Shown here: one piece after another, positions 1 through 9,713 of the stretch
How positions within the stretch are numbered: the first letter of the stretch is position 1
Layout: each line of letters begins with the position of its first letter
Assembly: GCA_019925095.2 (NCBI GenBank)
Contig: CM034403.1
Location: 434,001-498,000, forward strand
Source of the DNA: Dendrolimus kikuchii
Lineage: Eukaryota > Arthropoda > Insecta > Lepidoptera > Lasiocampidae
Reading direction: 5' to 3'
Length of the DNA stretch: 64,000 bases
Notes under the pieces: generated by a model
What the model was told of the DNA's origin: nothing
What the model saw: only the letters and a program-made list of their open reading frames with translations
Databases searched by the model: none
Translations under genes and position numbers: made by a program

Positions 1-369
1 CCCAACTTCCAATCCCGAATTTACAGTCCAATCCCAAATTCCACCAATTCATGTATGCAAATCAACATCTGACCAAATTGCAACACAGAATACATCCAAC
101 CCGTAATCATACACCTACAAACATGTTATAGTAGAGTTTTGCATGAATTAAAAGTAGCTAAGAGATGGGAAAAAATTAAAAACCTATAAACAGCAATAAA
201 ATTAAAGAAAAGAGTAACTCTGCCATGTCCTAAGGCGGAGACACCCGGGTCCACAAAAAAACACCTCCTCTTAATTTGTCTACACTATTATATGAGTTCA
301 TACCATTTGTTGTTCTCGCTTCAGGTACTTGTCTGAAGTTTGCCAGAATGGTTGACATATTAGATTATC
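1..369. other. Unassigned A+T-rich DNA
   Basis: I recognise no gene or repeat here. The stretch is A+T-rich, has no long open frame, and ends at the TSD of an RTE insertion. Confidence 0.5.
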
Positions 370-380
370 TATATTATAAT

Positions 381-666
381 AGGCATGTGGAAAGAATGCA
401 TGATGAAAGAATGACTAAACAGATATACAATGCAAAAGTGGATGGATGCAGAAGTCGTGGAAGGCCACGACACACCTTCCATGATCAAATTGATCGTATA
501 CTAGCAGAAGGTGGTGTCAGGAGCCTTAAGAACAGTCGAGCGTGCATGACAAGAGCTATGAATGTCAAAGAAGCAAGCGAGGTGTGTAAGAATAAGCCTG
601 AATGGCGCTCTGTTGTGCGTGCCTAACCCGCAAGGGAACTGGCGTGAAGTTATGTATGTATGTATG
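381..666 (+). mobile_element. RTE-type LINE, 5'-truncated 3' end
   Basis: The frame reads GHVERM-like, then GRPRHTFHDQIDR, then RACMTRAMNVKEAS. This is the C-terminal tail typical of RTE-clade reverse transcriptases, and the body of the enzyme is missing. The copy ends in the family's GTGAAGTTATGTATGT tail. An 11-bp direct repeat, TATATTATAAT, flanks it at 370-380 and 667-677 and marks target-primed insertion. It is a dead copy. The apparent start codon upstream lies in flanking DNA. Confidence 0.85.
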
Positions 667-769
667 TATATTATAATGATCCAAGATATCTGTAATCTAT
701 ACATCTATTATACAGATATATTAAACTGAGGTGTCTATTGGTAATGTCAAAATACGAATGTAAAAAAAT

Positions 770-900
770 CAAGGCGATAATTCGGAGATTCCGAAAATGC
801 AATTTTTGTATTTTTGTCTGTCTGTCTTGATGTTCCGGCTAATCTCTGAAAAGGCTGAACCGATTTTGATGGGAATTTTTACTTAGTGTGCAGTACTAGA
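770..900 (-). repeat. H-type interspersed repeat fragment (degenerate)
   Basis: It carries the TTTGTCTGTCTGTCT and CTGAACCGATTTTGATG phrases found in other H copies, in reverse orientation. No ends can be drawn. Confidence 0.4.
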
Positions 901-1076
901 TCACGGATCCCACACAGCTTTGCTGGTTCGAGTAATTGTTTATTGAACTGTGAGTTATATTTAGGGGAATATATGGGAGTGAGAGGAATGCTAAATCCTG
1001 CACAAAAACTAATGTAATAAGCAGCACTAACCTCGGAATCCACCTCCAATGGGGCAGCTAGACTGCGCTTGAGAGT

Positions 1077-1231
1077 ACATACATACACATACATAACTTC
1101 ACGCCAGTTCCCTTGCGGGGTAGGCACGAACAACAAAGTGCCATTCAGGCTTATTCTTACACACCTCACTTGCTTCTTTGACATTCATAGCGCTTGCCAT
1201 GCACGCTCGTCTGTTCTTAAGGCTTCTGACA
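1077..1231 (-). mobile_element. RTE-type LINE, very short 3' end
   Basis: About 155 bp of the RTE 3' end in reverse, starting with the ACATACACATACATAACTTC tail. A 13-bp direct repeat, TGCGCTTGAGAGT, flanks it at 1064-1076 and 1232-1244. The piece encodes only the last residues of the enzyme tail. Confidence 0.85.
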
Positions 1232-1302
1232 TGCGCTTGAGAGTGCACGGCATTAACAAGTCCTCGGATAGCACTTAGGTCTTCAAATTATGGCGCACTA
1301 TT

Positions 1303-1609
1303 ATCCGTGCAGGAACGGAGAAATAATACAATTTCCTGCGTTGGGGCGGCCTGTCGTAAGAGACGACTTAACAACCCACAGCCAGGTGGTAGGGCATTTG
1401 CCCGACTGGATGGCTACCACCCCTGATCTAAAGTCTGTCGCCATAACCTTGAGTTGTGTTCCGGCATTAGTGACCAGGTTCCAGTTTCCCTTAAGACAGC
1501 AGCAGCGCATTTGTAGCAACTTTGCTGTTGCAAATGTCCATAGGCGATGGTAACCGCTTTCTATCAAGTGGGCCGTCTGCCTGTCTGCTGATCTCCTGCA
1601 ATAAAAAAA
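1303..1609 (+). mobile_element. Family B repeat, full length (SINE-like, CR1-type 3' end)
   Basis: It starts at the family's shared 5' end ATCCGTGCAGGAACGGAG and runs through the hairpin GGTGGTAG...CTACCACC. It ends CTCCTGCAATAAAAAAA. The 3' half resembles the 3' untranslated region of lepidopteran CR1/BMC1-like LINEs, from memory of that family. The open frames on both strands are incidental. Confidence 0.8.
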
Positions 1610-1893
1610 GACTACTTTCTTTATGGGCCAACTGCCTGTCTTCTGATCTCCTGCAATAAAAAAAAGACTACTTTCTTTATGGGCCGTCTGCCTGTCTGTT
1701 GATCCCCTGCAATAAAAAAAGACTACTTTCTTTATGGGCCGTCTGCCTGTCTGTTGATCTCCTGCAATAAAAACAAGACTACTTTCTTTATGGGCTGTCT
1801 GCCTGTCTGTTGATCTCCTGCAATAAAAAAAGACTACTTTCTTTATGGGCCGTCTGCCTGTCTGTTGATCTCCTGCAATAAAAAAAAGACTAC
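1610..1893 (+). repeat. Tandem array of the family B 3' end, ~56-bp unit
   Basis: Five extra units follow the A-tail of the preceding B copy. Each reads GACTACTTTCTTTATGGGC, then the last ~30 bp of B, then an A-run. Units start near 1610, 1666, 1721, 1777 and 1832, with a partial one at 1888. The long reverse-strand frame across 1301-1924 is a product of this repetition. Confidence 0.9.
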
Positions 1894-2298
1894 TTCGATC
1901 AAAATCCAAATACTCCACAAGCATACATAGAATTTCTCTCAGACGTTAGACAAAGGAAATCTGTATTCGCTTACACGGTATAGCAAGTTGTGGTTAGTAC
2001 GAGGCACGAGTGCAGCCTTTGCTTCAAACTCAAACGCTTAGCGACGGTGTAACAAGATCCTATCGCCACGAAGATGGGGTGAGAGTTTAGTTTCGCTTTA
2101 ACATTTACTTCAAAGATATTAATGATCTTGAGTAAAGCACTGAAATATACGATGTGCAAAGACAATTTGTAAACTACTTTAGTCTGTTAAACTTAACAGT
2201 GAAACAGATTATTTTAGATATTAAACCATTATTGACTATATATAGCGTTACAATTTAGGTTGTAACACTACATATAGGAGGAGGAGGAGCCTCCTCAC
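1894..2298. other. Unassigned DNA
   Basis: No recognisable gene or repeat. The 64-codon reverse frame at 1971-2165 resembles nothing I know. Confidence 0.4.
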
Positions 2299-2457
2299 TT
2301 GTCAGGAGCCTTAAGAACAGACGAGCGTGCATGACAAGAGTTATGAATGTCAAAGAAGCAAGTGAGGTGTGTAAGAATGGGCCTAAATGGCGCTCTATTG
2401 TTCGTGCCTACCCCGCAAGGGAACTGGCGTGAAGTTATGTATGTGTATGTATGTATA
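2299..2457 (+). mobile_element. RTE-type LINE, short 3' end
   Basis: It encodes the terminal RSLKNRRACMTRVMNVKEAS stretch and ends in an ATGTATGTGTATGTATG tail. The tail runs directly into the 5' end of the solo LTR, so the exact boundary is shared. Confidence 0.8.
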
Positions 2458-2705
2458 ACTTAGGTTCGGACAAAAATAAGTTCCACTTGCATATCTGTAA
2501 AAATACATTTTATTACCGGTCAGCATTTGAACTACTTGTAATTCTTTTATGATCGTCTTCTCTTGTTTTTTTATTTATTGGCATACATTTCTAGAGAACA
2601 GCCTATTGTTCTAATGTACTCGTTTATGGCCGCTTGCTGCCGAATCATTAGCCAGGTGTTACGGATTACGTCGACTACGATACAGGCACATTTGTATTTG
2701 CGAGG

Positions 2706-2712
2706 TATAAAA
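2706..2712 (+). promoter_or_regulatory. TATA box inside the solo LTR
   Basis: TATAAAA lies about 190 bp upstream of the LTR's AATAAA, as expected for a retrotransposon promoter. Activity cannot be judged from sequence. Confidence 0.5.
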
Positions 2713-2898
2713 CGACGGTCTGATGGGGAGAGGGAGCAGTCGAGCGACAACCACGATCAAGGCGAGACGTGTGTACATTCGGGAATCTATTAGTGACGGA
2801 CTTTGCGTGTTTTATTGAATTACGACCTTCTGTATTACGTTTGGATTTGTTGTGTTCGGTTATATTTGTACCTGTGTTATACGTGTTTGTATTGTTCT

Positions 2899-2904
2899 AA
2901 TAAA
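2899..2904 (+). terminator. Polyadenylation signal of the solo LTR
   Basis: AATAAA, conserved at the same place in other F copies (AATAAACTTTATAAT in the 35.5-kb copy), about 50 bp before the LTR end. Confidence 0.55.
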
Positions 2905-2992
2905 CTCTATAATAATTCTAATGGCATTTTAATTCGAGTCCTACAACTCGTAACAATATGAATCAAATTCTCTGTAAATTTATTTCTACTAG

Positions 2993-3372
2993 TGCTCGCC
3001 CAGTGATCGAAATTCGACCATAATTAATTTAAATTATAAGTTTGAACATTATTAAGGTTCCGTTGTCAAAGACTATACTTCTATAATCACAGATTTCGCC
3101 AAGGCTACACTGTTTATTTGATTTGAACAATAAACAAAAGAGTATATATGCGAGTGTGTGTCAAATACATGGTAGTGTGTGTAATGTTTTTTTTTTATTG
3201 GGTTAATTTATTTTTGTGTATAATTTAAAAATATATATATAAGCATTCTGCACTCCTTCTCTATATAAACTATAAGTGTGCGAAATTTCATGCTACTCCG
3301 TCCGCGCAAGTTTCGTAAAAAGGGGTACAAAGTTTTTGCTTCACGTATAAATATAATGATTAAGCACTGGTA
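2993..3372 (+). repeat. H-type interspersed repeat
   Basis: It starts CTAGTGCTCGCCCAGTGATCG and ends with a GTGCGAAATTTCATGCTACTC ... TTTTTGCTTCACGTATAAATA segment, a recurrent lepidopteran repeat as I recall it. It is non-coding; the antisense frame at 3208-3399 is incidental. Confidence 0.45.
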
Positions 3373-3458
3373 GTAAATTACATCATTGTTGGCCTCCACG
3401 AATTAACTGGCGCTCAGTTAATTTATTCAAAGTAAGTATTAAAAAAATCTGAATATTT

Positions 3459-3625
3459 GCCAGGTGGTAGGGTATTTGCCCCACTGGATGGCTACCACCC
3501 CTCGTCTAGAGTATGCCGCCATAACATTTGTAGCCCCTTTGGTGTTGCAAATGTCCATAGGCGATGGTAACCGCTTTCCATGAGGTGAGCCGTCTGCCTG
3601 TCTGCTGAACTCAAGCAATATAAAG
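3459..3625 (+). mobile_element. Family B repeat, 5'-truncated and internally deleted
   Basis: It begins at GCCAGGTGGTAGGG, jumps from GCCGCCATAAC to ATTTGTAGC (about 75 bp missing) and ends CTCAAGCAATATAAA. Its tail is degraded, so it is older than the clean copies. Confidence 0.75.
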
Positions 3626-3653
3626 TATTAAAAAAATCTATTTTGTAGCCTAT

Positions 3654-4069
3654 AAAATATAAAATTATATATTTATGCAAGCCCACGTTTATCTTAAGGA
3701 AATATGCCCTGAGATTGTTCACCTCGCGATTGTGCATATCCTTGGCATTTAGAAAGCCTCGGCCTCCAGATCTTCGCGAGATGTACAATCTCATTACTGA
3801 TGAACGCGGGTGATGCATACGATGTTTTGTCAGTAGGCAACGGACTCTTCGATCTAGGGCGTCCAGCTCCGTTTGAGTCCATCTAAGTATGCCAAAGGAG
3901 TATGCCAACACGGGTATAACCCAGCTGTTGAAGGCTCTGACCTTATTTCCACCTGAGAGAAGGCTGGTTAAAACCTTCCTCAGGCGGCAAAAGAATCGGT
4001 TCTTCACCGTCTGTTTTACGTCCGCGTCGGCTATACCTAAAGACTCTGACATACCCAGGTACTTGTACC
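3654..4069 (-). pseudogene. LINE reverse transcriptase C-terminal fragment, R2/R4-like type
   Basis: The reverse-strand frame reads YKYLGMSESLGIADADVK, WVIPVLAYSFGILRWTQ, LDRRVRCLLTKHRMHHPRSS, then RSGGRGFLNAKDMHNREVNN. This is the region after the catalytic core seen in LINE enzymes usually annotated as R2-like, in the R4/Dong group as I recall. The frame is intact for ~130 residues but has neither the catalytic domain nor the endonuclease. An 11-bp direct repeat, TTGTAGCCTAT (3643-3653 and 4070-4080), flanks the piece, so it was inserted in this short form. Downstream the frame runs by chance into a B repeat. Confidence 0.75.
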
Positions 4070-4130
4070 TTGTAGCCTATTTAATTAGTAGCTTGCATAA
4101 TACTATAAAGTTAATATTATTATTGTATGG

Positions 4131-4628
4131 CTATAATAGTACATTATGGTACTAGTGTGTAACATTGGTGATTACCGCCGAGGCGCCATTGAGACTCGAG
4201 CCGTAGGCGAGGGTCTTAAGAGAGCCGAGGACGGTAATCATCAATACACACGTGTATCATACGACGTTTTTCAACACACTTGTGAATAAAATAACAACAA
4301 AAACTCATTTTATTTACTAGATAAAAAAAGTTATATATGAGTGAAAGTTTTATTTATTAAACACGTACGAGTTACAATTATCTATTTAAATAAGAAGTTG
4401 CATGAAATGAGCAAGCAATAGGAATATTAATTTATTTGTTCTATAGAACACGATCTTTTTTTTTGAATAAAAACTTTTTTAAGAACAAAGCAACTCAACC
4501 AATAAAATTAAAAAAAAAACTATAACTCACTAGTGAGTTATAATGTTTTTTTGTGACAGTTTGATTATGGATGTCATTCTGTGCCTAATTGCGGTGACCA
4601 TAGAGCCACTTTATGAGCAAGTGTGATG
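4131..4628 (+). mobile_element. Element X, ~500 bp, copy 1
   Basis: It is nearly identical to 55949-56455. It contains a long hairpin: GTGTGTAACATTGGTGATTA near 4157 pairs with the reverse complement of GGTAATCATCAATACACAC near 4231-4250. A 22-bp perfect palindrome is centred on ACTCACTAGTGAGT near 4532. A second inverted pair, TTTTTCAACACACTTG at 4265, matches the right end. I see no coding capacity. Confidence 0.7.
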
Positions 4629-4739
4629 AAAAAAAATAAAAAAATAATAGGACTCGCCATTGATCCATAAAGTATCATAATTATTTATGTCTCCGTGCCA
4701 GAGAACTATTAATTACTTCTGGTCTTAGAGGTGATGTAT

Positions 4740-4870
4740 TATTAGTTATTAACCAACTGCATTTTTTTTTGTATGTTTGTTACACGATTCTCCGACAATT
4801 GTAGACCGATTTTCAATTTTTTTTTCTTTATTCAATAGAGTATATAGATGTAGTGGTACCATTGTCACTT
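4740..4870 (-). repeat. H-type repeat fragment (weak)
   Basis: GTATGTTTGTTACACGATTC ... GACCGATTTTCAA ... AGAGTATATAGATGTAG resembles the reverse of H 3' ends. The ends are uncertain. Confidence 0.3.
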
Positions 4871-5067
4871 AGTTCAAATCTAATGAGTGAATCTTAATGA
4901 AATCTAGAGCAGCCTTTGTTGAAGAACGTCGAACGCACTGCACTCTTTGTATGGGAAACTGTATACGCGTACCAGTAGTACGATCGATAAAATGTCATCT
5001 TGAAGTTTGAAATCTTGCAATATTCATTTAACAAAGATCATACATCACTTATTATTATAGCAATATA

Positions 5068-6135
5068 CAGTCTAAACTCCATATAACGACACTGAAAGAA
5101 CTGTGCGTTTTGTGGCGTTTCTGGAAAGTTGTTGTTAAATGGAGTTAAGTCTGTTATTTTTGTCTGACGTCTTTTGCTGTACCAGTGATTTTGTTGTAGT
5201 TTTTACATACATACATACATACATAACTTCACGCTAGTTCCCTTGCGGGGTAGGCACGAACAACAAAGTGCCATTTAGGCTTATTCTTACACACCTCACT
5301 TGCCTCTTTGACATTCATAACTCTTGTCATGCAAGCTCGTCTGTTCTTAAGGCTCCTGACATCACCTTCTGCTAGTACACGATCAATTTGATCATGGAAG
5401 GTGTGTCGTGGCCTTCCACGACTTCTGCATCCATCCACTTTTGCATTGTATATCTGTTTAGTCATTCTTTCATCATGCATTCTTTCCACATGCCCGAACC
5501 ACCGGAGCATTCCTTTCCTTACCTTCACCCCGACACTCTCTTTCAGACCAACTCTCTTTCTTACTTCGGTATTACGAACGCGGTCCGCGAGCGTCACTCC
5601 GCAGATTTTGCGCAGTGCTCGCATCTCGACCGCGTTTACTCTACTTTCATGCTCTTTCTTCCATACCCAACTCTCGCTTCCATACGCGAGCGTAGGTACC
5701 AGCACCGCGTTGTGTACGGCGAGCTGGGCCTTCTGGCTGAGGTTCTTAGCGCCTAGAAGTTTACCTAACGCTCCATTTAAACTATTTAGTACTAATAGTT
5801 TTTACTTATTTTATTCATATCTTGCGATATTGAGGCATCTTGGTGACAAAGGAAGTACTTAGAAATTTTGGTATGCATGGTGCCGACAGTCGAGTTTATT
5901 ACGGGCTAGGATAATAAAGCGACAAAAAGATGTACACAGCTGCGCAGCTTTTACTAATTTTGACAACTTAAAAGATACTTTTTAATACTTAATTCTTGTC
6001 GTTATTGAGAGTGGGTGTAATGCTATATAGAGTGTGTCATTGTATGGAAGGCAAGCTAAACCAACCAAAGCAGTGATTTCGACGCTTAAGGGAGTTTGTC
6101 ATTAAATCGAGGGACGTTACATGGAGTTTACACTG
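5068..6135. mobile_element. pogo/Tigger-like MITE, copy N1, split by an RTE insertion
   Basis: The ends are CAGTCTAAACTCCATATAAC and its imperfect inverted copy (CAGTGTAAACTCCATGTAAC on the reverse strand), with TA on both outer sides. A CAGT start and TA duplication are typical of pogo/Tigger elements. Without the inner LINE the element is about 470 bp and non-coding. It matches 30853-31606 in reverse orientation. Confidence 0.75.
5207..5795 (-). pseudogene. RTE-type LINE, longest copy (C-terminal ~190 codons)
   Basis: An uninterrupted frame from about 5795 down to 5229 reads GALGKLLGAKNLSQKAQLA, VPTLAYGSESWVW, VEMRALRKICGVTLADR, MLRWFGHVERM, GRPRHTFHDQIDRVL, and ends RAYPARELA-stop. This is the post-catalytic tail of an RTE-clade reverse transcriptase; the catalytic domain and the endonuclease are absent. 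A 10-bp TSD, TAGTTTTTAC (5197-5206 and 5796-5805), flanks it. It sits inside the N1 MITE and is therefore younger than it. The lack of stop codons suggests recent insertion. Confidence 0.9.
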
Positions 6136-6137
6136 TA

Positions 6138-7135
6138 TTTGATAATCAGTATTTTAGACTGTAAGGGTCGATTTCACGTTCCGAATAATAATTAATATGA
6201 CTTATTGTTAGATTTTTTTCTAAGTACCCGTTTTTTTATAACCTGAAGGTGGTAAATGACTGTATGTACTTAGTTTTACTTAAGTCGTCTACAATACCAA
6301 TGATAATACTGTCAGTACAAAAGTTGATAAACTGAGTGAGAAGAATGATATTTTTTTACACTCAAAGAAATTCCACAAATACTTAATTAACATTACATTA
6401 AGATTAATGATTAGTTACTTGTTATTATTAGGGGTTTTATTTTTAAGGGTGCGATATGTAAAACCTACTTATTGACTTAAATAAAAAAGTCATTAAAAAC
6501 ATAGTTATAATAGTAGTCTACAGGCACTTAAAATACTATTTCTAAAGCTATTCAAACAACTAAAAAGTAGAAAAATAAAACCGAATTCAAAATAAAGAGC
6601 AAAAAAATTTTTTTTGCAATATATTCAAGTCAGTGTGTTTTAGGATTAATTAGGATTCTATTTATTAATTGAAACGACTTGGTACGAGATTCAACGCAGC
6701 AGAGAAATCATTTAATCTTCACAGAGTATTACATTGATATTTGACAGTTTACAACTGTCACCCATTACGTGACATTGACACATATTACAGTGGCAAGTAA
6801 AACATAACAAAATTGGAAAATGCACCACGAGTTCAAGATGTTGTAGGTAATACTTATTTTTGTTTTTTAGTTTCAAGCTGATTTTGTTCTTGTTATAAAA
6901 AAAAATATACAAACACATAAATAAGAGCTGTAGAATCCTCTCTGATATTAATACACTAGTTAGTAATATTGGTGCAACAGACGGACGGATGCAAATGACC
7001 GCCCCGGGGCACCGGCTGATTGCTCTAGCAGAGGGGTCGAAGATATTATCTTGTAATTTGGCACTATTTTATACTGCTACGATGAAGATACTTGGAAGAA
7101 AGTTATTCAGTCGGATATCTGTGTTATTTTATGCA
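6138..7135. other. Unassigned A+T-rich DNA
   Basis: No gene or repeat recognised. A G+C-rich patch (GACCGCCCCGGGGCACCGG, around 7000) stands out from its surroundings. The 68-codon reverse frame at 6712-6918 looks random. Confidence 0.4.
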
Positions 7136-7139
7136 AATG

Positions 7140-7955
7140 TTTCCTATTTAAAGGCATGCCATTAATCATCAGTGCAGCATTGTTTATTCTTTGGAAATTT
7201 GATCTTATATTTCAAAAATATCTGCTGGAAAGACAAAGTGGATTTCGATGAGGACAATGAGTCCCTTTGTATCAACTATTACAAAATGTAGCAGCCTTTT
7301 AGAATTCTTATAGAATTTGTACGAAGAAAAACTATGACATCATATTTAATTTCATGATGTAGTGTAAGCTCTTAATTTAGAATTGATCCTATAATTTGAT
7401 CATTTGATAAATTTAACTTGAATTCTTTCTATGCGTTTGATTTGAATATCATATCTTGGACTCCAAACTTATGAAGCATACTCTTAATGAGAGCGAATAT
7501 AAGTAAATTTAAGATGTTTATCGGTCTTTGCTTTGTTAAAATTCCTCGAAAAGCGCATCAGAAATTCTAGTGCTCTAGAAGCTTTATTATGAATATCAGT
7601 GACATGCCTATCAAGCAATAGTTTTGAGTCGTGAAGTCGTATATAACACCGAGATCTTTGACTTCTTTCACTGGCTAAATCTTTTGCCTTTTTAAAGAAT
7701 AGTCAAATTCTCGTTACAAAGACACATTTATCAGCATTTCGATCTAACTTATGTAGAAAACAATAATAAACCAATCATACTAGATTCTCCTGCAATGCTG
7801 TAGCCTTTTTTGTATAATGTAGAAATTTGAAAGTTTTCGAATCATCAACAAAATTTAAGATAGATGAATTAATGAAACAGCTGTCAATATAAGATATATT
7901 AGAAACAGTAGTGGACCCAGTAATGAGCCTTGAGGAATATTATAAGAAATATAAA
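7140..7955 (-). pseudogene. Degenerate LINE reverse transcriptase (Jockey/CR1-like)
   Basis: Read on the reverse strand with several frame changes, it shows NIPQGSLLGPLLFLIY, the PQGSxLGPLLF motif of LINE reverse transcriptases, at about 7935-7890. The FVDD region is decayed. Later come LDRHVTDIHNKASRALEFLM and IQIKRIERIQVKFIKW, matching the post-catalytic part. Several stops and frameshifts make it inactive. Its upstream end is interrupted by the 7956-8386 fold-back. Confidence 0.75.
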
Positions 7956-8135
7956 TATAATAAAACTACGTTTTAACGGTTTTAAGCGCGGTAATTTTAT
8001 TTGATTTTGGTTTTTCCGACGTTTCGGCCACTTTTCAGTGGCCGTGATCACGGAAGACAAAGATGTCAAGTGTCAACGAGTATTGTTAAAGTTTTATTTA
8101 GCCTACCGCCAACTTATTAATTTTAATCATTTAAT

Positions 8136-8178
<43 letters not shown>

Positions 8179-8386
8179 TTAATTTTTGATTAAAATTAAT
8201 AAGTTGGCGGTAGGCTAAATAAAACTTTAACAATACTCGTTGACACTTGACATCTTTGTCTTCCGTGATCACGGCCACTGAAAAGTGGCCGAAACGTCGG
8301 AAAAACCAAAATCAAATAAAATTACCGCGCTTAAAACCGTTAAAACGTAGTTTTATTATGTATACAAGTCGCGAAAACTTAAGAAA
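7956..8386. mobile_element. Penelope-like fold-back element, copy G1
   Basis: Two near-perfect inverted arms (about 7958-8130 and 8183-8357) flank a T-rich spacer. Each arm carries TTTTAACGGTTTTAAGCGCG, CCGACGTTTCGGCCAC and CGTGATCACGG. About 30 bp (GTATACAAGTCGCGAAAAC) extend past one arm, like the 'tail' of Penelope-like elements. An ~19-bp TSD with one small gap (AATATTATAAGAAATATAAA left, AATATTAAGAAATATAAA right) points to target-primed insertion rather than cut-and-paste. It is non-coding. Confidence 0.65.
8139..8173. repeat. Poly(T) spacer of the G1 fold-back
   Basis: A run of about 35 T residues lies at the centre of the inverted repeat. Confidence 0.9.
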
Positions 8387-8406
8387 ATATTAAGAAATAT
8401 AAATAA

Positions 8407-9546
8407 ATGTACTTCTATGAATCTGCCGTGTACAATAAATTCATCATGATAAAACAGAGCTCCAAAAACTTGCTCCCGAATTCAGGGAATATTCAAAGCA
8501 AAGATTACAAGTCAGAGACATGTACTCTGAACAATGGTCGAGACCATAGACTTAGAGATGAAGCTAGAAGTCCTACTATTGTGAATCTACAATACAAAGA
8601 ATTTAATAATGAGAAGAAAACAGGACCCGGGCTAGCAGATTTCGAAAATGAAAGTTTTAGAATTTTTGTCTTTCTGTCTGTTAAAGCATCTCCTGAAGAC
8701 TACAGAACGGATTTAAATTAAATCCCTCAAAGAGCTAGGTTATATCCTGTGCCGTGACTCGAGAAAATTTTATCCCGATTAATAACCTCTTCTCCGTGAG
8801 TAGACGAATATAGCAAAAAATAGCGTTTCTTGGGCTTCTAACACATACGTCGTCATGGCAACGCGAACAAAGTTTTGTTGGCATTGCAAATAGGTATTAT
8901 TTAAATGCAGATTATAATGGATGTACGATTTTATAACTTCAATATGCTGACCATAAACATATACTATTTCGACGTACGATTAGAAGAATATGTAAGAACT
9001 GCCCTAAAACTCTTGAACTTAATCGTCTTTAAGCTCCTTGAATGCGATTCGAACAACCGAATGATATTGACTTACATAAAAACAACTATCATTGGCAAAT
9101 GTACAAAAATTTAGGGTACTTTGGGGTTCCTTATCTCGTCGCGTCCCAAGAATGCAAGATCTTGATTGCCGACGTCTGAAATGCGGCCGTCTGTGTCTGC
9201 CTGTCAGTGCATGGCAGACGGTCTCTATTTTGAAGTAAAACTTCTATATAGACGGGGTCTTACGATTTTTCGCTCACGAAAAAGCGTCACGGCCGCGTGT
9301 TCTAATACTTACATTTTTAAACTCGTGATATCTTTTGAATGGGATGTCCGAATTGAATAATTCAAAAAGTTATATAAAGGTATTGAAGCAGTCTTGAATA
9401 TGAAGTAATTTATTTTGATAAGGATGAATACCAAGATACAAATAAAGAGGCTTTTCTAGCGGCGGCATTTTAATTAATGTTTTAAAATAAAAGAACACTT
9501 ATTGTGGCATAATTATAATAGTTAGACATATGCTGTCACGACAATC
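8407..9546. other. Mostly unassigned DNA with a weak H fragment
   Basis: The 104-codon frame at 8407-8721 has no recognisable domain, and its end overlaps an H-like phrase (GAAAATGAAAGTTTTAGAAT ... TTTCTGTCTGTT, about 8645-8690). The frames at 8905 and 9166 also look random. I do not call a gene. Confidence 0.4.
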
Positions 9547-9693
9547 AACTGACAAGTGACATAATAAATCGCAACAAAATCTTACCTTGGAGTTTTACGG
9601 GCAGATTGTTAATGTACTTGTCCAATTTGCAAAACCTGCCCGTAAAACTTCAAGTTAAAATTTTGTTGCGATTTATTTTGTCACTTATCAGTT
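9547..9693. repeat. Fold-back element, 58-bp arms
   Basis: The left arm at 9547-9604 (AACTGACAAGTGACATAATA ... TTTTACGGGCAG) pairs with the right arm at 9636-9693 around a ~31-bp loop. The outer 26 bp of the right arm (9666-9691) match the adjacent minisatellite unit at 22 of 26 positions. Confidence 0.85.
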
Positions 9694-9713
9694 AAAGTTT
9701 TTCCACTTGTCCA

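Larger units (their letters stand above)
2455..2955 (+). mobile_element. Solo LTR of family F (sense orientation)
   Basis: It matches the other F copies in reverse complement from the ACTTAGG...CCAC start to the CAACTCGTAACA end. A TATA box (TATAAAA, 2706-2712) and an AATAAA signal (2899-2904) lie in the expected order for the U3-R-U5 layout. No internal coding region adjoins it. The first ~8 bp are obscured by the RTE tail. Confidence 0.75.

Noticed and set aside
1301..1924. 207-residue reverse-strand frame with repeated DRQTAHKESSL
   Set aside because: It is the antisense of a family B repeat plus its tandem 3' ends; the same peptide phrases occur behind every B copy.
5388..5862. Forward frames of 122 and 153 residues over the RTE copy
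   Set aside because: Antisense shadows of the reverse-strand reverse-transcriptase frame, which has recognisable family motifs.
7956..8386. Functional hammerhead ribozyme in the fold-back arms
   Set aside because: GAAACGTC is present, but the CTGANGA core reads CTGAAAA and no hairpin forms for stem II; kept only as a possible relic.
8407..8721. Possible small gene of 104 residues
   Set aside because: No domain, no promoter or splice context, and its end overlaps an H-type repeat phrase.
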